A stretch of DNA of 64,000 bases, taken from NCBI RefSeq assembly GCF_900188225.1, contig NZ_FZOC01000004.1, positions 223,537 to 287,536 on the forward strand, written 5' to 3'. The notes below the pieces were generated by a model. The model had not been told where the DNA came from and did not search any database. It saw nothing but the letters and a program-made list of their open reading frames with translations. Numbering within the stretch: the first letter of the stretch is position 1; each line of letters opens with the position of its first letter. This DNA is from Humidesulfovibrio mexicanus (GTDB taxonomy: Bacteria; Desulfobacterota; Desulfovibrionia; Desulfovibrionales; Desulfovibrionaceae). Below are positions 37,477-45,313 of the stretch, in pieces. The position numbers and the translations under genes are program-made.

Positions 37477-37974
37477 ATGGCACTCACAATCGAAAACGGG
37501 GTCGTTGTGCCCAACGCGAACACATACGCGGACCTCGCGACCGTGACGGCCTACCACGCCGCGCGCGGCAATTCCGGCTGGCTGGCCTCAAGCGAGGACG
37601 CCGAACCCGCGATCCTGCGCGCCATGAATTACATCGAGTCACGCCCCTGGAAGGGCCAGAAGACGGCCTACAGCAACCCGCTGTGCTGGCCCAGGACCGG
37701 AGTTGTGGACCGGGAGCAGTTCGATGTCCCGGCGGACACGGTACCCGCCGGGGTCATCTCCGCCCTGTGCGAGGCCGCGCTGCGCGAGCTGGTCAAGCCC
37801 GGCTGCCTTGCCCCGGACCTGGAGCGCGGTGGGCGCATCCTGTCCGACTCCATCGCGGGCGTGAGCACCAGCTACGAGCAAGGCGCTCCGGCCGGAACCA
37901 CGTTTGCCTCAATCACCAATGCGCTGGCCGGGCTCGTAAAGGGTTCCGCGTGCGTTGAAATCGGGAGGGGGTAG
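37477..37974 (+). CDS. Head-tail adaptor (DnaT-like family), 165 aa
   Basis: ANTYADLATVTAYHAARGNS, AILRAMNYIESRPWKGQKTA and CWPRTGVVDREQFDVPADTV are the signature of the putative DnaT-like/ head-tail adaptor family coded after capsid genes in siphoviruses. Despite the family name the position argues for a connector role. Confidence 0.75.
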   Translation: MALTIENGVVVPNANTYADLATVTAYHAARGNSGWLASSEDAEPAILRAMNYIESRPWKGQKTAYSNPLCWPRTGVVDREQFDVPADTVPAGVISALCEAALRELVKPGCLAPDLERGGRILSDSIAGVSTSYEQGAPAGTTFASITNALAGLVKGSACVEIGRG

Positions 37975-37977
37975 CCC

Positions 37978-38178
37978 ATGGGTGGAGGATACGAACCAAC
38001 GCTGACCACACTGACGGGCATGTGCCCGAAGGCCACGGAGAAGCTGCTGAATCTGGGCTACATCATGCCCCTGTATCTCCCCGAGGGCGGTGCGGTCATA
38101 GGCAGCTACGTGCTCACCAGTGAGGGCCGCACGGCTCTTGGTGGCATGATCTCCAGCATCCCGGCCCGGCAGGAGTAG
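37978..38178 (+). CDS. Hypothetical connector-region protein, 66 aa
   Basis: MGGGYEPTLTTLTGMCPKAT, then NLGYIMPLYLPEGGAVIGSY form a short beta-rich protein. It sits four bases after the adaptor and before the next connector protein. No family recognised. Confidence 0.6.
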   Translation: MGGGYEPTLTTLTGMCPKATEKLLNLGYIMPLYLPEGGAVIGSYVLTSEGRTALGGMISSIPARQE

Positions 38179-38183
38179 CCCGC

Positions 38184-38546
38184 GTGGACTACGCCGCGAA
38201 AGCAGCCAGCGCCGAGGCCACGCTGAAGGCCAAAGGCCGCAGCATGACGCTCAAGGTCGTGACTGCCGGGGCCTACGACCCGGAGACGGGAACGGACCCC
38301 GGTAGCTCGACGGCCAGCTACCCCTGCTGGGGCATCAAGGGCAGCTTTGCACTCGCGCAGATCGACGGCACGAACATCATCGCCGGGGACTGCCGGGCCA
38401 CCATCGGCGCGCACAGCCTCCCCGTTGCCCCGCAGCCCGGAAACGGCCTGATGATCGGGGAGGACGAGTGGTCAGTGGTGAACGTCGACACCGTTTCGCC
38501 CGCCGACGTGGCCATCCTGCACAACCTGCATCTGCGGAGGGCGTGA
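38184..38546 (+). CDS. Head-closure/stopper-like protein, 120 aa (GTG start)
   Basis: The frame opens at GTG 38184. The sequence SMTLKVVTAGAYDPETGTDP, YPCWGIKGSFALAQIDGTNI and GNGLMIGEDEWSVVNVDTVS is the small beta-barrel pattern of head-closure proteins. Its TGA overlaps the next ATG (TGATG). Confidence 0.65.
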   Translation: MDYAAKAASAEATLKAKGRSMTLKVVTAGAYDPETGTDPGSSTASYPCWGIKGSFALAQIDGTNIIAGDCRATIGAHSLPVAPQPGNGLMIGEDEWSVVNVDTVSPADVAILHNLHLRRA

Positions 38547-38965
38547 TGAGCGGGGGCTTCGTCATCGACCTCCGGCGCTTCAAGGCCAAGACGGAAGAGC
38601 GCGCGCAATTGATCGTGAAAAAGATCGCCTTCGAGCTGTTCACGCTGGTGGTCCTGCGCTCCCCCGTCGATACTGGCCGCTTCCGGGCGAACAACCAGAT
38701 TTCCATCAACGAGTTGACGCCAAGCTCCATCATCGAGTTTTCCAGCAGGGGGGGCACAGGCGCCACCGTGGGCATTCCCGGCCGCGAGCGGGGGAAGCTC
38801 GAAAGCTATCGTCTGGGCGACATCATCTTCGTCCACAACAACGTGAAATATGGGCTGGAGCTCGAAATGGGCAGCTCTGGGCAGGCCCCGCAGGGCATCT
38901 ACCGGCTGTCGGTGCAAGACCTCGTCACCCACCTGGATTCGCTCGTCGCCGGGGTGAAGTCGTGA
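38546..38965 (+). CDS. HK97 gp10-like neck/tail protein, 139 aa
   Basis: ATG 38546 overlaps the previous stop. VVLRSPVDTGRFRANNQISI near residue 34-53 and VHNNVKYGLELEMGSSGQAP near 95-114 are the core of HK97 gp10-type neck proteins (SPVDTGRLR and NNxxYAxxxExG). It links head completion to tail attachment. Confidence 0.75.
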   Translation: MSGGFVIDLRRFKAKTEERAQLIVKKIAFELFTLVVLRSPVDTGRFRANNQISINELTPSSIIEFSSRGGTGATVGIPGRERGKLESYRLGDIIFVHNNVKYGLELEMGSSGQAPQGIYRLSVQDLVTHLDSLVAGVKS

Positions 38966-39384
38966 GCCAGCACCTCATCTACCCCTTGCTGGCTGGCCGC
39001 CTGAAGGCCTTTGCGGCGGCGCAGTCCCCGGCCCTGCCTGTGGCCTGGACGAACACGCCGTTCAGGCCCCCCTGCGGCGGCACTTATCTGCGCGAGCATC
39101 TGATGTTGAGCACGCCGCGTGCGGCCGCAGTTGGCGACGATGCCAAAGACTACCAGCCGGGCATCTACCAGATCGACATCATGAGCGAGGCCGGGAAGGG
39201 CCTGAAGCCGACTTCGGACGTTTCCAAAGCGCTCAAGGCGCTGTTCCCTCGCGGGCTCCGGCTGGTCGCCACCGACGTGGCCCTCACGGTCAAGAGCGTG
39301 AGCGTCATGCCCGGCGCGACCGACGACACCCGCTACAAAGTCCCCGTCTCCATCAACTTCTACGCCTACGTGAGCCCGGCCTAG
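38962..39384 (+). CDS. Tail terminator-like protein (DUF4128 type), 140 aa
   Basis: GTG 38962 overlaps the upstream stop by four bases. YLREHLMLSTPRAAAVGDDA followed by YQPGIYQIDIMSEAGKGLKP fits the DUF4128 tail terminator proteins, which cap the tail tube. Position before the tail tube gene agrees. Confidence 0.7.
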   Translation: MSQHLIYPLLAGRLKAFAAAQSPALPVAWTNTPFRPPCGGTYLREHLMLSTPRAAAVGDDAKDYQPGIYQIDIMSEAGKGLKPTSDVSKALKALFPRGLRLVATDVALTVKSVSVMPGATDDTRYKVPVSINFYAYVSPA

Positions 39385-39405
39385 CGGCGGGCAAAGGAGA
39401 ACGCC

Positions 39406-40542
39406 ATGTCGCTTTACGGTTCGGGCAGCAAGAAAGGGTACTCCTACTGCGAGGAGACCTCGTTCGGGGTCACTCCGGCCAGCCCCAGCATGAAGAAGGC
39501 CCGCCTTGTCGAGGGCGTGAGTTTCGACTTCAAGCGGGACACCATCGTGAGCAAGGAGCGCTCGGACACCGCGCAGGTCATGGGCATCGGCTACGGCAAC
39601 GGCAACGGCACCTGCGCGCTCCCCTTCGAGTTCTCCTACGGGAGTTTCGACGACTTCATGGAGGCTGTCCTACGCAGCACGTGGAACTCCCACGCTCTGA
39701 AGCTCGGAATCACCGACCGCAGCTTCACTTTCGAGAGCGCTTCGCCGGACGTGCATGTCTACGAGCACAACAAGGGCGTGGTCCTGACCAGCTTTGCGCT
39801 GGACATCAAGCCCAACGCGAACATCACCGGCTCGTTCGGCGGTATGTTCCAGGACCAGCGCGTGGCGCAGACCACCGGGGCCACCCTGGCTTTCGACTCT
39901 GTGGCCAAGACCATCACGCGCAGCGCCGGTTCCTTCATCGACGACGGCTTCAGGGTCGGCGACCCGGTGCTCATCACCGGGGCCGCTGACGCCGGGAACA
40001 ACCTTTCCGACATCATCAGCGCCCTGACCGCCACGGTCATCACCGTCGAGGACGGCACGGGCATGGTCACGGAGCCCGCCACAGTCGGGGCCACGGTTGG
40101 CCTGGGCTCGTTCGGCACTGCCGCCGTGATTTCCAGCGCGGAAGTCTTCGACGCCTTCACCGGAGAAATTCTCATCGACGGGGCACCGTTCGGAGACCTC
40201 TTGGCCCTGAACCTGACGGCGTCCACCACGGGAACCCCGGCCTTTGCGGTCTTTAACCCCCGGATGAAAAACATCACGACCAGCACCCTTGAGATCAAGG
40301 GCAGCATGTCCGTCTACTTCGTGAACCAGAACCTGAAGAAGAAGTTCCTGAACGGCATCGGCTCCAGTATCCAGTTCACGCTCGGCGAAGGCTCCGGCAG
40401 CTACACGTTCAAGATGGGCTCTCTCAAGTTTTTGAGCAACGGGCGCGACGACGCGGCCACCAGCATCACCGAGAGCATCGAATTCCAGGCGACCTACGAC
40501 ACCACGGACGCCTCCACCCTGAAGATCACCCGCATTCCCTAA
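39406..40542 (+). CDS. Major tail (tube) protein with inserted domain, 378 aa
   Basis: MSLYGSGSKKGYSYCEETSF, GVTPASPSMKKARLVEGVSF, SKERSDTAQVMGIGYGNGNG and FDDFMEAVLRSTW match phage tail tube proteins (Phage_tube type). Residues about 160-230 (SVAKTITRSAGSFIDDGFRV; PVLITGAADAGNNLSDIISA) look like an inserted bacterial Ig-like or decoration domain. The C-terminus returns to the tube fold (FLNGIGSSIQFTLGEGSGSY). Confidence 0.8.
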   Translation: MSLYGSGSKKGYSYCEETSFGVTPASPSMKKARLVEGVSFDFKRDTIVSKERSDTAQVMGIGYGNGNGTCALPFEFSYGSFDDFMEAVLRSTWNSHALKLGITDRSFTFESASPDVHVYEHNKGVVLTSFALDIKPNANITGSFGGMFQDQRVAQTTGATLAFDSVAKTITRSAGSFIDDGFRVGDPVLITGAADAGNNLSDIISALTATVITVEDGTGMVTEPATVGATVGLGSFGTAAVISSAEVFDAFTGEILIDGAPFGDLLALNLTASTTGTPAFAVFNPRMKNITTSTLEIKGSMSVYFVNQNLKKKFLNGIGSSIQFTLGEGSGSYTFKMGSLKFLSNGRDDAATSITESIEFQATYDTTDASTLKITRIP

Positions 40543-40554
40543 GGAGCGAGCAGC

Positions 40555-40962
40555 ATGAGCGAGAAAGAGAAGAAATTCCTGGACCTTTCCGCGCTGGACA
40601 CCAAGACCATGGCCGACCAGGGCGTGGAAATGGAAATCCTCACCGTTGACAGCGGCAAGCCCACCGGCGTGTTCCTCACCTTGGCCGGGTATGATTCCGA
40701 CATCTACCGCAACCAAGAACGCGCGACGCTCAACAGGCGCTTGGCGAAGAAGGTGCGGAAGACCCCCACGGCTGAAGACTTCGACGACGATAGCATGGTG
40801 ACTCTCGTCCGCTGCACCCTTGGCTGGCGCAATGTCGAGGTCGGCGGCAAACCGCTGGAGTTCACCCCGGCGAATGTCCGCATGGTCTACGAGCAGTATC
40901 CGGAGATAAAGCGCCAGGCCAACGCCTTCATCCTGGACGGTGCGAACTTCCTCCGGGACTGA
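40555..40962 (+). CDS. Tail assembly chaperone, short form, 135 aa
   Basis: Located between tube and tape-measure genes, the protein (FLDLSALDTKTMADQGVEME; IYRNQERATLNRRLAKKVRK; TLVRCTLGWRNVEVGGKPLE) fits gpG-type chaperones. After its TGA the -1 frame is open without a break into the next coding segment, so a minority longer product by ribosomal frameshift is likely. A canonical XXXYYYZ slip site is not obvious. Confidence 0.75.
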   Translation: MSEKEKKFLDLSALDTKTMADQGVEMEILTVDSGKPTGVFLTLAGYDSDIYRNQERATLNRRLAKKVRKTPTAEDFDDDSMVTLVRCTLGWRNVEVGGKPLEFTPANVRMVYEQYPEIKRQANAFILDGANFLRD

Positions 40963-41024
40963 CCATCGCCCTTTGCGCGGCCGTTGAGCGCTTCATAGAG
41001 TTCGACACGCCGAACAAGGACGGA

Positions 41025-41315
41025 GTGACCAAGCGGGCGCTGGTGGAGAAGGCCGAGGAGCGCTCAGGGCAGCTCATTGAAGAAGACGAAGTGCCGGTCG
41101 CGGGGGAACACCTCTGGGCCTGGTTTTGGACGCTGGACGGGGGGCGCGGCTACGGAATCGCGGGGCCGCTCCCGCTCACCTACAGCGACCTTGCCGCATG
41201 GGCCAGCCTGCACGGGATAGATATCCAGCCGTCGGAAGTCGAGATCATCAAGGCCATGGACGCTGCGCGCATTCGGGCAACGCACAAGCTGCTGAACAAG
41301 CTGAACAAGAAGTGA
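41025..41315 (+). CDS. Tail assembly chaperone extension (gpT-like), probably made by -1 frameshift
   Basis: From GTG 41025 the frame gives MTKRALVEKAEERSGQLIEE, DEVPVAGEHLWAWFWTLDGG and TYSDLAAWASLHGI. Coding-like sequence continues upstream in the same frame through the end of the chaperone gene (TIALCAAVERFIEFDTPNKD). This frame is -1 to the upstream gene. In many siphoviruses this part is made only as a fusion, so an independent GTG start is the weaker explanation. Confidence 0.7.
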   Translation: MTKRALVEKAEERSGQLIEEDEVPVAGEHLWAWFWTLDGGRGYGIAGPLPLTYSDLAAWASLHGIDIQPSEVEIIKAMDAARIRATHKLLNKLNKK

Positions 41316-41322
41316 GGGAACC

Positions 41323-44061
41323 ATGCCCGATCTCGCAACTCTCGACATCGCCATCAAGACCAAGGCCGTCGAAGACGGTGTGAAGCAGCTTGATGGGCTG
41401 ACAGCGGCTGGCGGGCGAGCCGAAAAGTCTACGCAGGGCCTTGCGTCCAGCATGTCCAACCTCACTGGGATCGCGCAACGCCTCGCGGCCGCCTTCGCCC
41501 TGTATAAGCTCGCTGACTTCACTCGTGAGGCCGTGCAAGCCGCAGCCCGCTACGACACGCTGGGCGTGGTGATGAACGTCGTTGGCCGCAACGCCGGATA
41601 CACCGCGGCCGAAATGCAGAAGTACGCCGACGGAGTTCGGAAGCAGGGCATCACCATGACGGAGTCGCGTGACGCCGTCATCAAACTCGCCCAGGCGAAA
41701 ATCGACCTATCCAAGGCCGAGGGCTTGGCCCGCATTGCACAGGATGCCGCAGTCATCGGCAACACCAACTCCAGTGACGCCTTCATGCGCCTCATTTACG
41801 GCGTGCAGACCGCGCAGACCGAGGTGCTCCGCAGCATCGGCATCAACGTCAGCTTCGAGCAGAGCTACGCCAAACTCGCTCAACAGCTCCACAAGAGCAC
41901 GAGCGCGCTCTCCGAGCAGGAGAAGATGCAGGCCCGGCTCAACGCCGTCATGGCATCTGGCGACGGCATTGCTGGCACCTACGCGGCCTCCATGGGCACC
42001 GTGGGCAAGCTGATGACTTCGCTGCAACGGTTCTGGGACAACCTCAAGGTCCACATCGGCCATGGCGCCCAAGGGCCGCTCGCGGACTTTATCGACGGGC
42101 TCATCAAGAAAATCGAGGAGCTTGACCAGGCGTCGCAGGCCCCAGGCTTCCGAGATAGCATGACGAACATCGCTGGCGCCGTGTCCAGCATCGCCAGCAT
42201 GAGCATGGACGCCGCCGTTGGCGGGGCAAAGACTCTCGTCGGGCTGCTTGGGGAGATTTCCAGTTGGTTCAACAGCATATCTTCGGAAGACAAAGCGATA
42301 CTGCTCGGCTTAGCCGCGGGAGGGAAGTTTGGGGGGCTCTACGGCGCTGCGGCTGGCGGGCTAGCGGGCTGGGCCGCAGGCAGCACTTCGACTCGCGCCA
42401 TCATCGGGAATGCGTGGTTTGACCGTCAACCACAGACCTCGGAGGAGGCCCGCGCACTTGCAGACGACGCCAAGAGCTACCTCGACGCCTTCGGCTCCGA
42501 CCCGGCGTCGGCGTCAATTTTGCGAGTCATGGACTCCTCGTATGCCCGGCAAGAGGAAGCCTACCAAAAATGGAGCGCCCTCGCAGACATCCTGTTGAAG
42601 CAGGAGAATGAAGCTGGGCAGAAGGCAAAAGAGTCGGCCCGCGACGCCGACCGCCGCGCCTGGGGCGCGCAGTACCTCGACGAGTCCGGCTACCACAAGC
42701 GCAAAGCCGACGAAGAGAAGGCCAGACAGGAAGCGGAAAGCAAACGCCAGCAAGCCGTCAAGGACCGCCCGCAAATTCTCGCCGCGCAGTCCGCCCTGGC
42801 TGGTGCGCGCGCGGACAATCGCATTTACGATCTGGAGCGGGCTGGCGAGACCATCGCGGTGGCCCTGGCCCAACTCGACAAGGCATACATGGCATCGGTG
42901 GCAAGCCACCAGGCAAAGTTGGCCAACCCCAGCATCTCCGGTGGCGTCGCAAGCGCAGTCCGCCAGCAGATGGCCGAGGAAGAGAAGCTGTACCAGAAGA
43001 AGCGGGAGTGGACTCTCCAGAGCGGAAAGCTGGAACAGGCGGTTGAGCAAGACGCCGTCAACCTGAAGATCGCAAACCTCAAGGGTCTCGAAACCTACGA
43101 CCTTGAGATGAAACAGGCCAGATCACAGCGCGACAAGTCGTTAAGCAGCGATAATTACGTCGAGCGCTCCAACGCCTTGCAGGTCTACGCGGCCACGCTC
43201 CAATCCATCAATGAGAAGCAGGAGCAGGCCAACCGACAGGCGCGCGGCGAACTCGCCACGCTCAATCACGACCTGAACGCGAACCTCCAGACCCAGATCG
43301 AAGAGCTCCAGGTGCTCCGGGAGAAGACCAAGGAATTCGACAAACAAGCACTCTACGACAAGAAGATCGAGGGCCTTCAGGCTCACCAGAAAGGCGACCT
43401 GTGGTACGCGGCGAAGAACTCCCTCGCGGAGTACGCCTCGTCCGCCCAGGATAAGTTTGCGAACATGACCACGTTCGCCACCAACTTTGCTTCCAAGACG
43501 GAGGACGCGCTTGTTGGGGCCTTCATGGGCGCTGAAACGGCCTTCAGCGACTTTGCCGAAGGCGTTTTGTCTGACCTCATCCGAATGCAGGTCCGGGCGA
43601 GCGTCACCGGCCCGTTGTTCAACATGCTCAGCGGCGGGAGCAACGGCGGGTTGTTCTCCACCATCGGAAGCTGGTTCGGCTTTAACCACGGCGGCGGCAT
43701 GGTCGGCGAACCGACATTCTACGGCCAAGTGTCCCCGCTGGCCTTCGCTGGCGCCCCGCGCTTCCACGGCGGCGGATGGCCGGGCTTGGCTTCAGACGAA
43801 GTCCCAATCATAGCCCAGAGGGGCGAGCGCGTCCTGTCCCGCGAGGAAGTCGCGGCCGGGGTAGGCAGCGGCGGCTCTTCCGTACAGATCGTCATTCAGA
43901 ATTACACCGGAGCGCAGGTCCAGACCAAGGAAACGGCGGGTTCCGGAGGCCAGCGCCAGCTTCAGGTTGTCATTGGAGAGGTAGTCAAGGGCGCGTTCGA
44001 CAGCGGGCAGATGGACAACACCATGTCCAAAAACTACGGCCTTCGCCGCAAGGGGTACTAG
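41323..44061 (+). CDS. Tape measure protein, 912 aa
   Basis: The start LDIAIKTKAVEDGVKQLDGL, the N-terminal FTREAVQAAARYDTLGVVMN region and the long helical middle with Gln/Lys-rich coiled coils (residues about 400-680) are typical of tape measure proteins. A small hydrophobic Gly/Ala segment (GGKFGGLYGAAAGGLAGWAA) near 330-345 may be the membrane-active part. The C-terminus has GGSSVQIVIQNYTGAQVQTK. At roughly 0.15 nm per residue a tail near 135-140 nm is suggested. Confidence 0.9.
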   Translation: MPDLATLDIAIKTKAVEDGVKQLDGLTAAGGRAEKSTQGLASSMSNLTGIAQRLAAAFALYKLADFTREAVQAAARYDTLGVVMNVVGRNAGYTAAEMQKYADGVRKQGITMTESRDAVIKLAQAKIDLSKAEGLARIAQDAAVIGNTNSSDAFMRLIYGVQTAQTEVLRSIGINVSFEQSYAKLAQQLHKSTSALSEQEKMQARLNAVMASGDGIAGTYAASMGTVGKLMTSLQRFWDNLKVHIGHGAQGPLADFIDGLIKKIEELDQASQAPGFRDSMTNIAGAVSSIASMSMDAAVGGAKTLVGLLGEISSWFNSISSEDKAILLGLAAGGKFGGLYGAAAGGLAGWAAGSTSTRAIIGNAWFDRQPQTSEEARALADDAKSYLDAFGSDPASASILRVMDSSYARQEEAYQKWSALADILLKQENEAGQKAKESARDADRRAWGAQYLDESGYHKRKADEEKARQEAESKRQQAVKDRPQILAAQSALAGARADNRIYDLERAGETIAVALAQLDKAYMASVASHQAKLANPSISGGVASAVRQQMAEEEKLYQKKREWTLQSGKLEQAVEQDAVNLKIANLKGLETYDLEMKQARSQRDKSLSSDNYVERSNALQVYAATLQSINEKQEQANRQARGELATLNHDLNANLQTQIEELQVLREKTKEFDKQALYDKKIEGLQAHQKGDLWYAAKNSLAEYASSAQDKFANMTTFATNFASKTEDALVGAFMGAETAFSDFAEGVLSDLIRMQVRASVTGPLFNMLSGGSNGGLFSTIGSWFGFNHGGGMVGEPTFYGQVSPLAFAGAPRFHGGGWPGLASDEVPIIAQRGERVLSREEVAAGVGSGGSSVQIVIQNYTGAQVQTKETAGSGGQRQLQVVIGEVVKGAFDSGQMDNTMSKNYGLRRKGY

Positions 44062-44064
44062 CCT

Positions 44065-44421
44065 ATGGCGCTCGCTCTTTGGCCGCTTGGCCTGCCCCAG
44101 ACGCTTCAGCAGGACGGCTTCTCCTTGCAGCCGCCGCAGAACTTCATCGCAACCCCTATGGAAGTAGGGCCGCGCAAAACGCGACGGCGCGATGTCGTCG
44201 CCACCTACCCCGTGCAGGGCCAAATTGTCGTCACCTCGGCCCAGCTCGACATCCTCTGGGCGTTCTTCCGCGTGACCATCGCCGATGGGTCGCTCCCGTT
44301 CGAGTGGGTCGAGCCCAGAACCGGCGACGCCGCGGAGTTCACGTTCAAAGAGCCCTTCACGGTCTCGGACCTTGGCGGCGGGAACAGCCGCATCAGCCTG
44401 TCCTTTGAGGTGACGGCATGA
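44065..44421 (+). CDS. Minor tail protein, 118 aa
   Basis: WPLGLPQTLQQDGFSLQPPQ and FIATPMEVGPRKTRRRDVVA, ending in LGGGNSRISLSFEVTA, form the small beta-rich tail protein that follows the tape measure gene in this phage type. It overlaps the DUF1833 gene by four bases. Confidence 0.7.
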   Translation: MALALWPLGLPQTLQQDGFSLQPPQNFIATPMEVGPRKTRRRDVVATYPVQGQIVVTSAQLDILWAFFRVTIADGSLPFEWVEPRTGDAAEFTFKEPFTVSDLGGGNSRISLSFEVTA

Positions 44422-44891
44422 GCCTGAGCCCCGAAGGCATCAAGGCTGTCCTGGCCCAGCATACGGACGAGGTGTTCCTCAACTGCCTGCGCATCTCCCA
44501 TCCGAACCTCACGGATGACATTCGCCTGGTGTGCAGCAAGCGGAACCTGACACACGCTGGCAAGGAATACATCGCCTACGCTTTCACCGTGCGTCTGCCC
44601 AACGACTCTGAAGAGGGCGTGGCGCAGTTTGCTGTGGAGTTAGACAACACGGATCGACGCATCGTGGAAGCCGCACGCAGCATGGCAGGGGGGCAGCCCG
44701 CGACGGCGGTGTTTTTCGCGGTTCTGGCCAGCGACCCGGAAAGTGTTGAGGTCGGCCCTTATGAGGCCACAATGCGCGAAATTTCCTACGACTTCCAGAA
44801 AGTCACGGCCGCGTGCAACTTCGAGGACCACCTCAACCAGGCCTACCCGGCACACTCTTTCACCCCCAACCGCTTTCCGGGGCTTTTCTGA
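44418..44891 (+). CDS. DUF1833 tail protein, 157 aa
   Basis: EVFLNCLRISHPNLTDDIRL, FTVRLPNDSEEGVAQFAVEL and IVEAARSMAGGQPATAVFFA are the DUF1833 pattern of baseplate/tail-tip proteins. Its TGA overlaps the next ATG. Confidence 0.75.
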   Translation: MSLSPEGIKAVLAQHTDEVFLNCLRISHPNLTDDIRLVCSKRNLTHAGKEYIAYAFTVRLPNDSEEGVAQFAVELDNTDRRIVEAARSMAGGQPATAVFFAVLASDPESVEVGPYEATMREISYDFQKVTAACNFEDHLNQAYPAHSFTPNRFPGLF

Positions 44892-45313
44892 TGCCGCCCG
44901 CCTGGGTCAACGGGTACGTCGGCGTGCCCTACCTGGAAGAAGGCCGCACAGCTTCCGGATGCGACTGCTACGGCCTAGTGCGCCTGGTGCAATGGCAAGA
45001 GCGGGGCATCGCCATGCCCGAACTTTCGCACTTGGCCTACCGTAAGCGGGCAACGCCAGAAGAGCGCATCGCGCTCGGCGAGAGCATCAAGGCCTACGAT
45101 GCGGCGGCCGTCGGGTGGACGCTGCTCCAACCCGGCGAACCCATGCGCGAGTTCGATGTGATCTGGCTTCGGCACGGTGGGCCGATCCACTTCGGCGTCG
45201 CCATCGACCGCAGAACGATGCTGCACGTTGAAGAAGGCGCGGACGCCGTGCTTGAGCGCCTCGACACCGTGCAGTGGAAGAACCGCATCCTGGGGGTCTA
45301 CCGACATGCGTAA
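44891..45313 (+). CDS. NlpC/P60 tail peptidase, 140 aa
   Basis: ASGCDCYGLVRLVQWQERGI (21-40) contains the catalytic Cys26 in DCYG, and GGPIHFGVAIDRRTMLHVEE near 91-110 holds the His. This is the gpK-like tail peptidase that opens peptidoglycan or processes the tip during infection. It overlaps the gpJ-like gene by eight bases. Confidence 0.85.
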   Translation: MPPAWVNGYVGVPYLEEGRTASGCDCYGLVRLVQWQERGIAMPELSHLAYRKRATPEERIALGESIKAYDAAAVGWTLLQPGEPMREFDVIWLRHGGPIHFGVAIDRRTMLHVEEGADAVLERLDTVQWKNRILGVYRHA

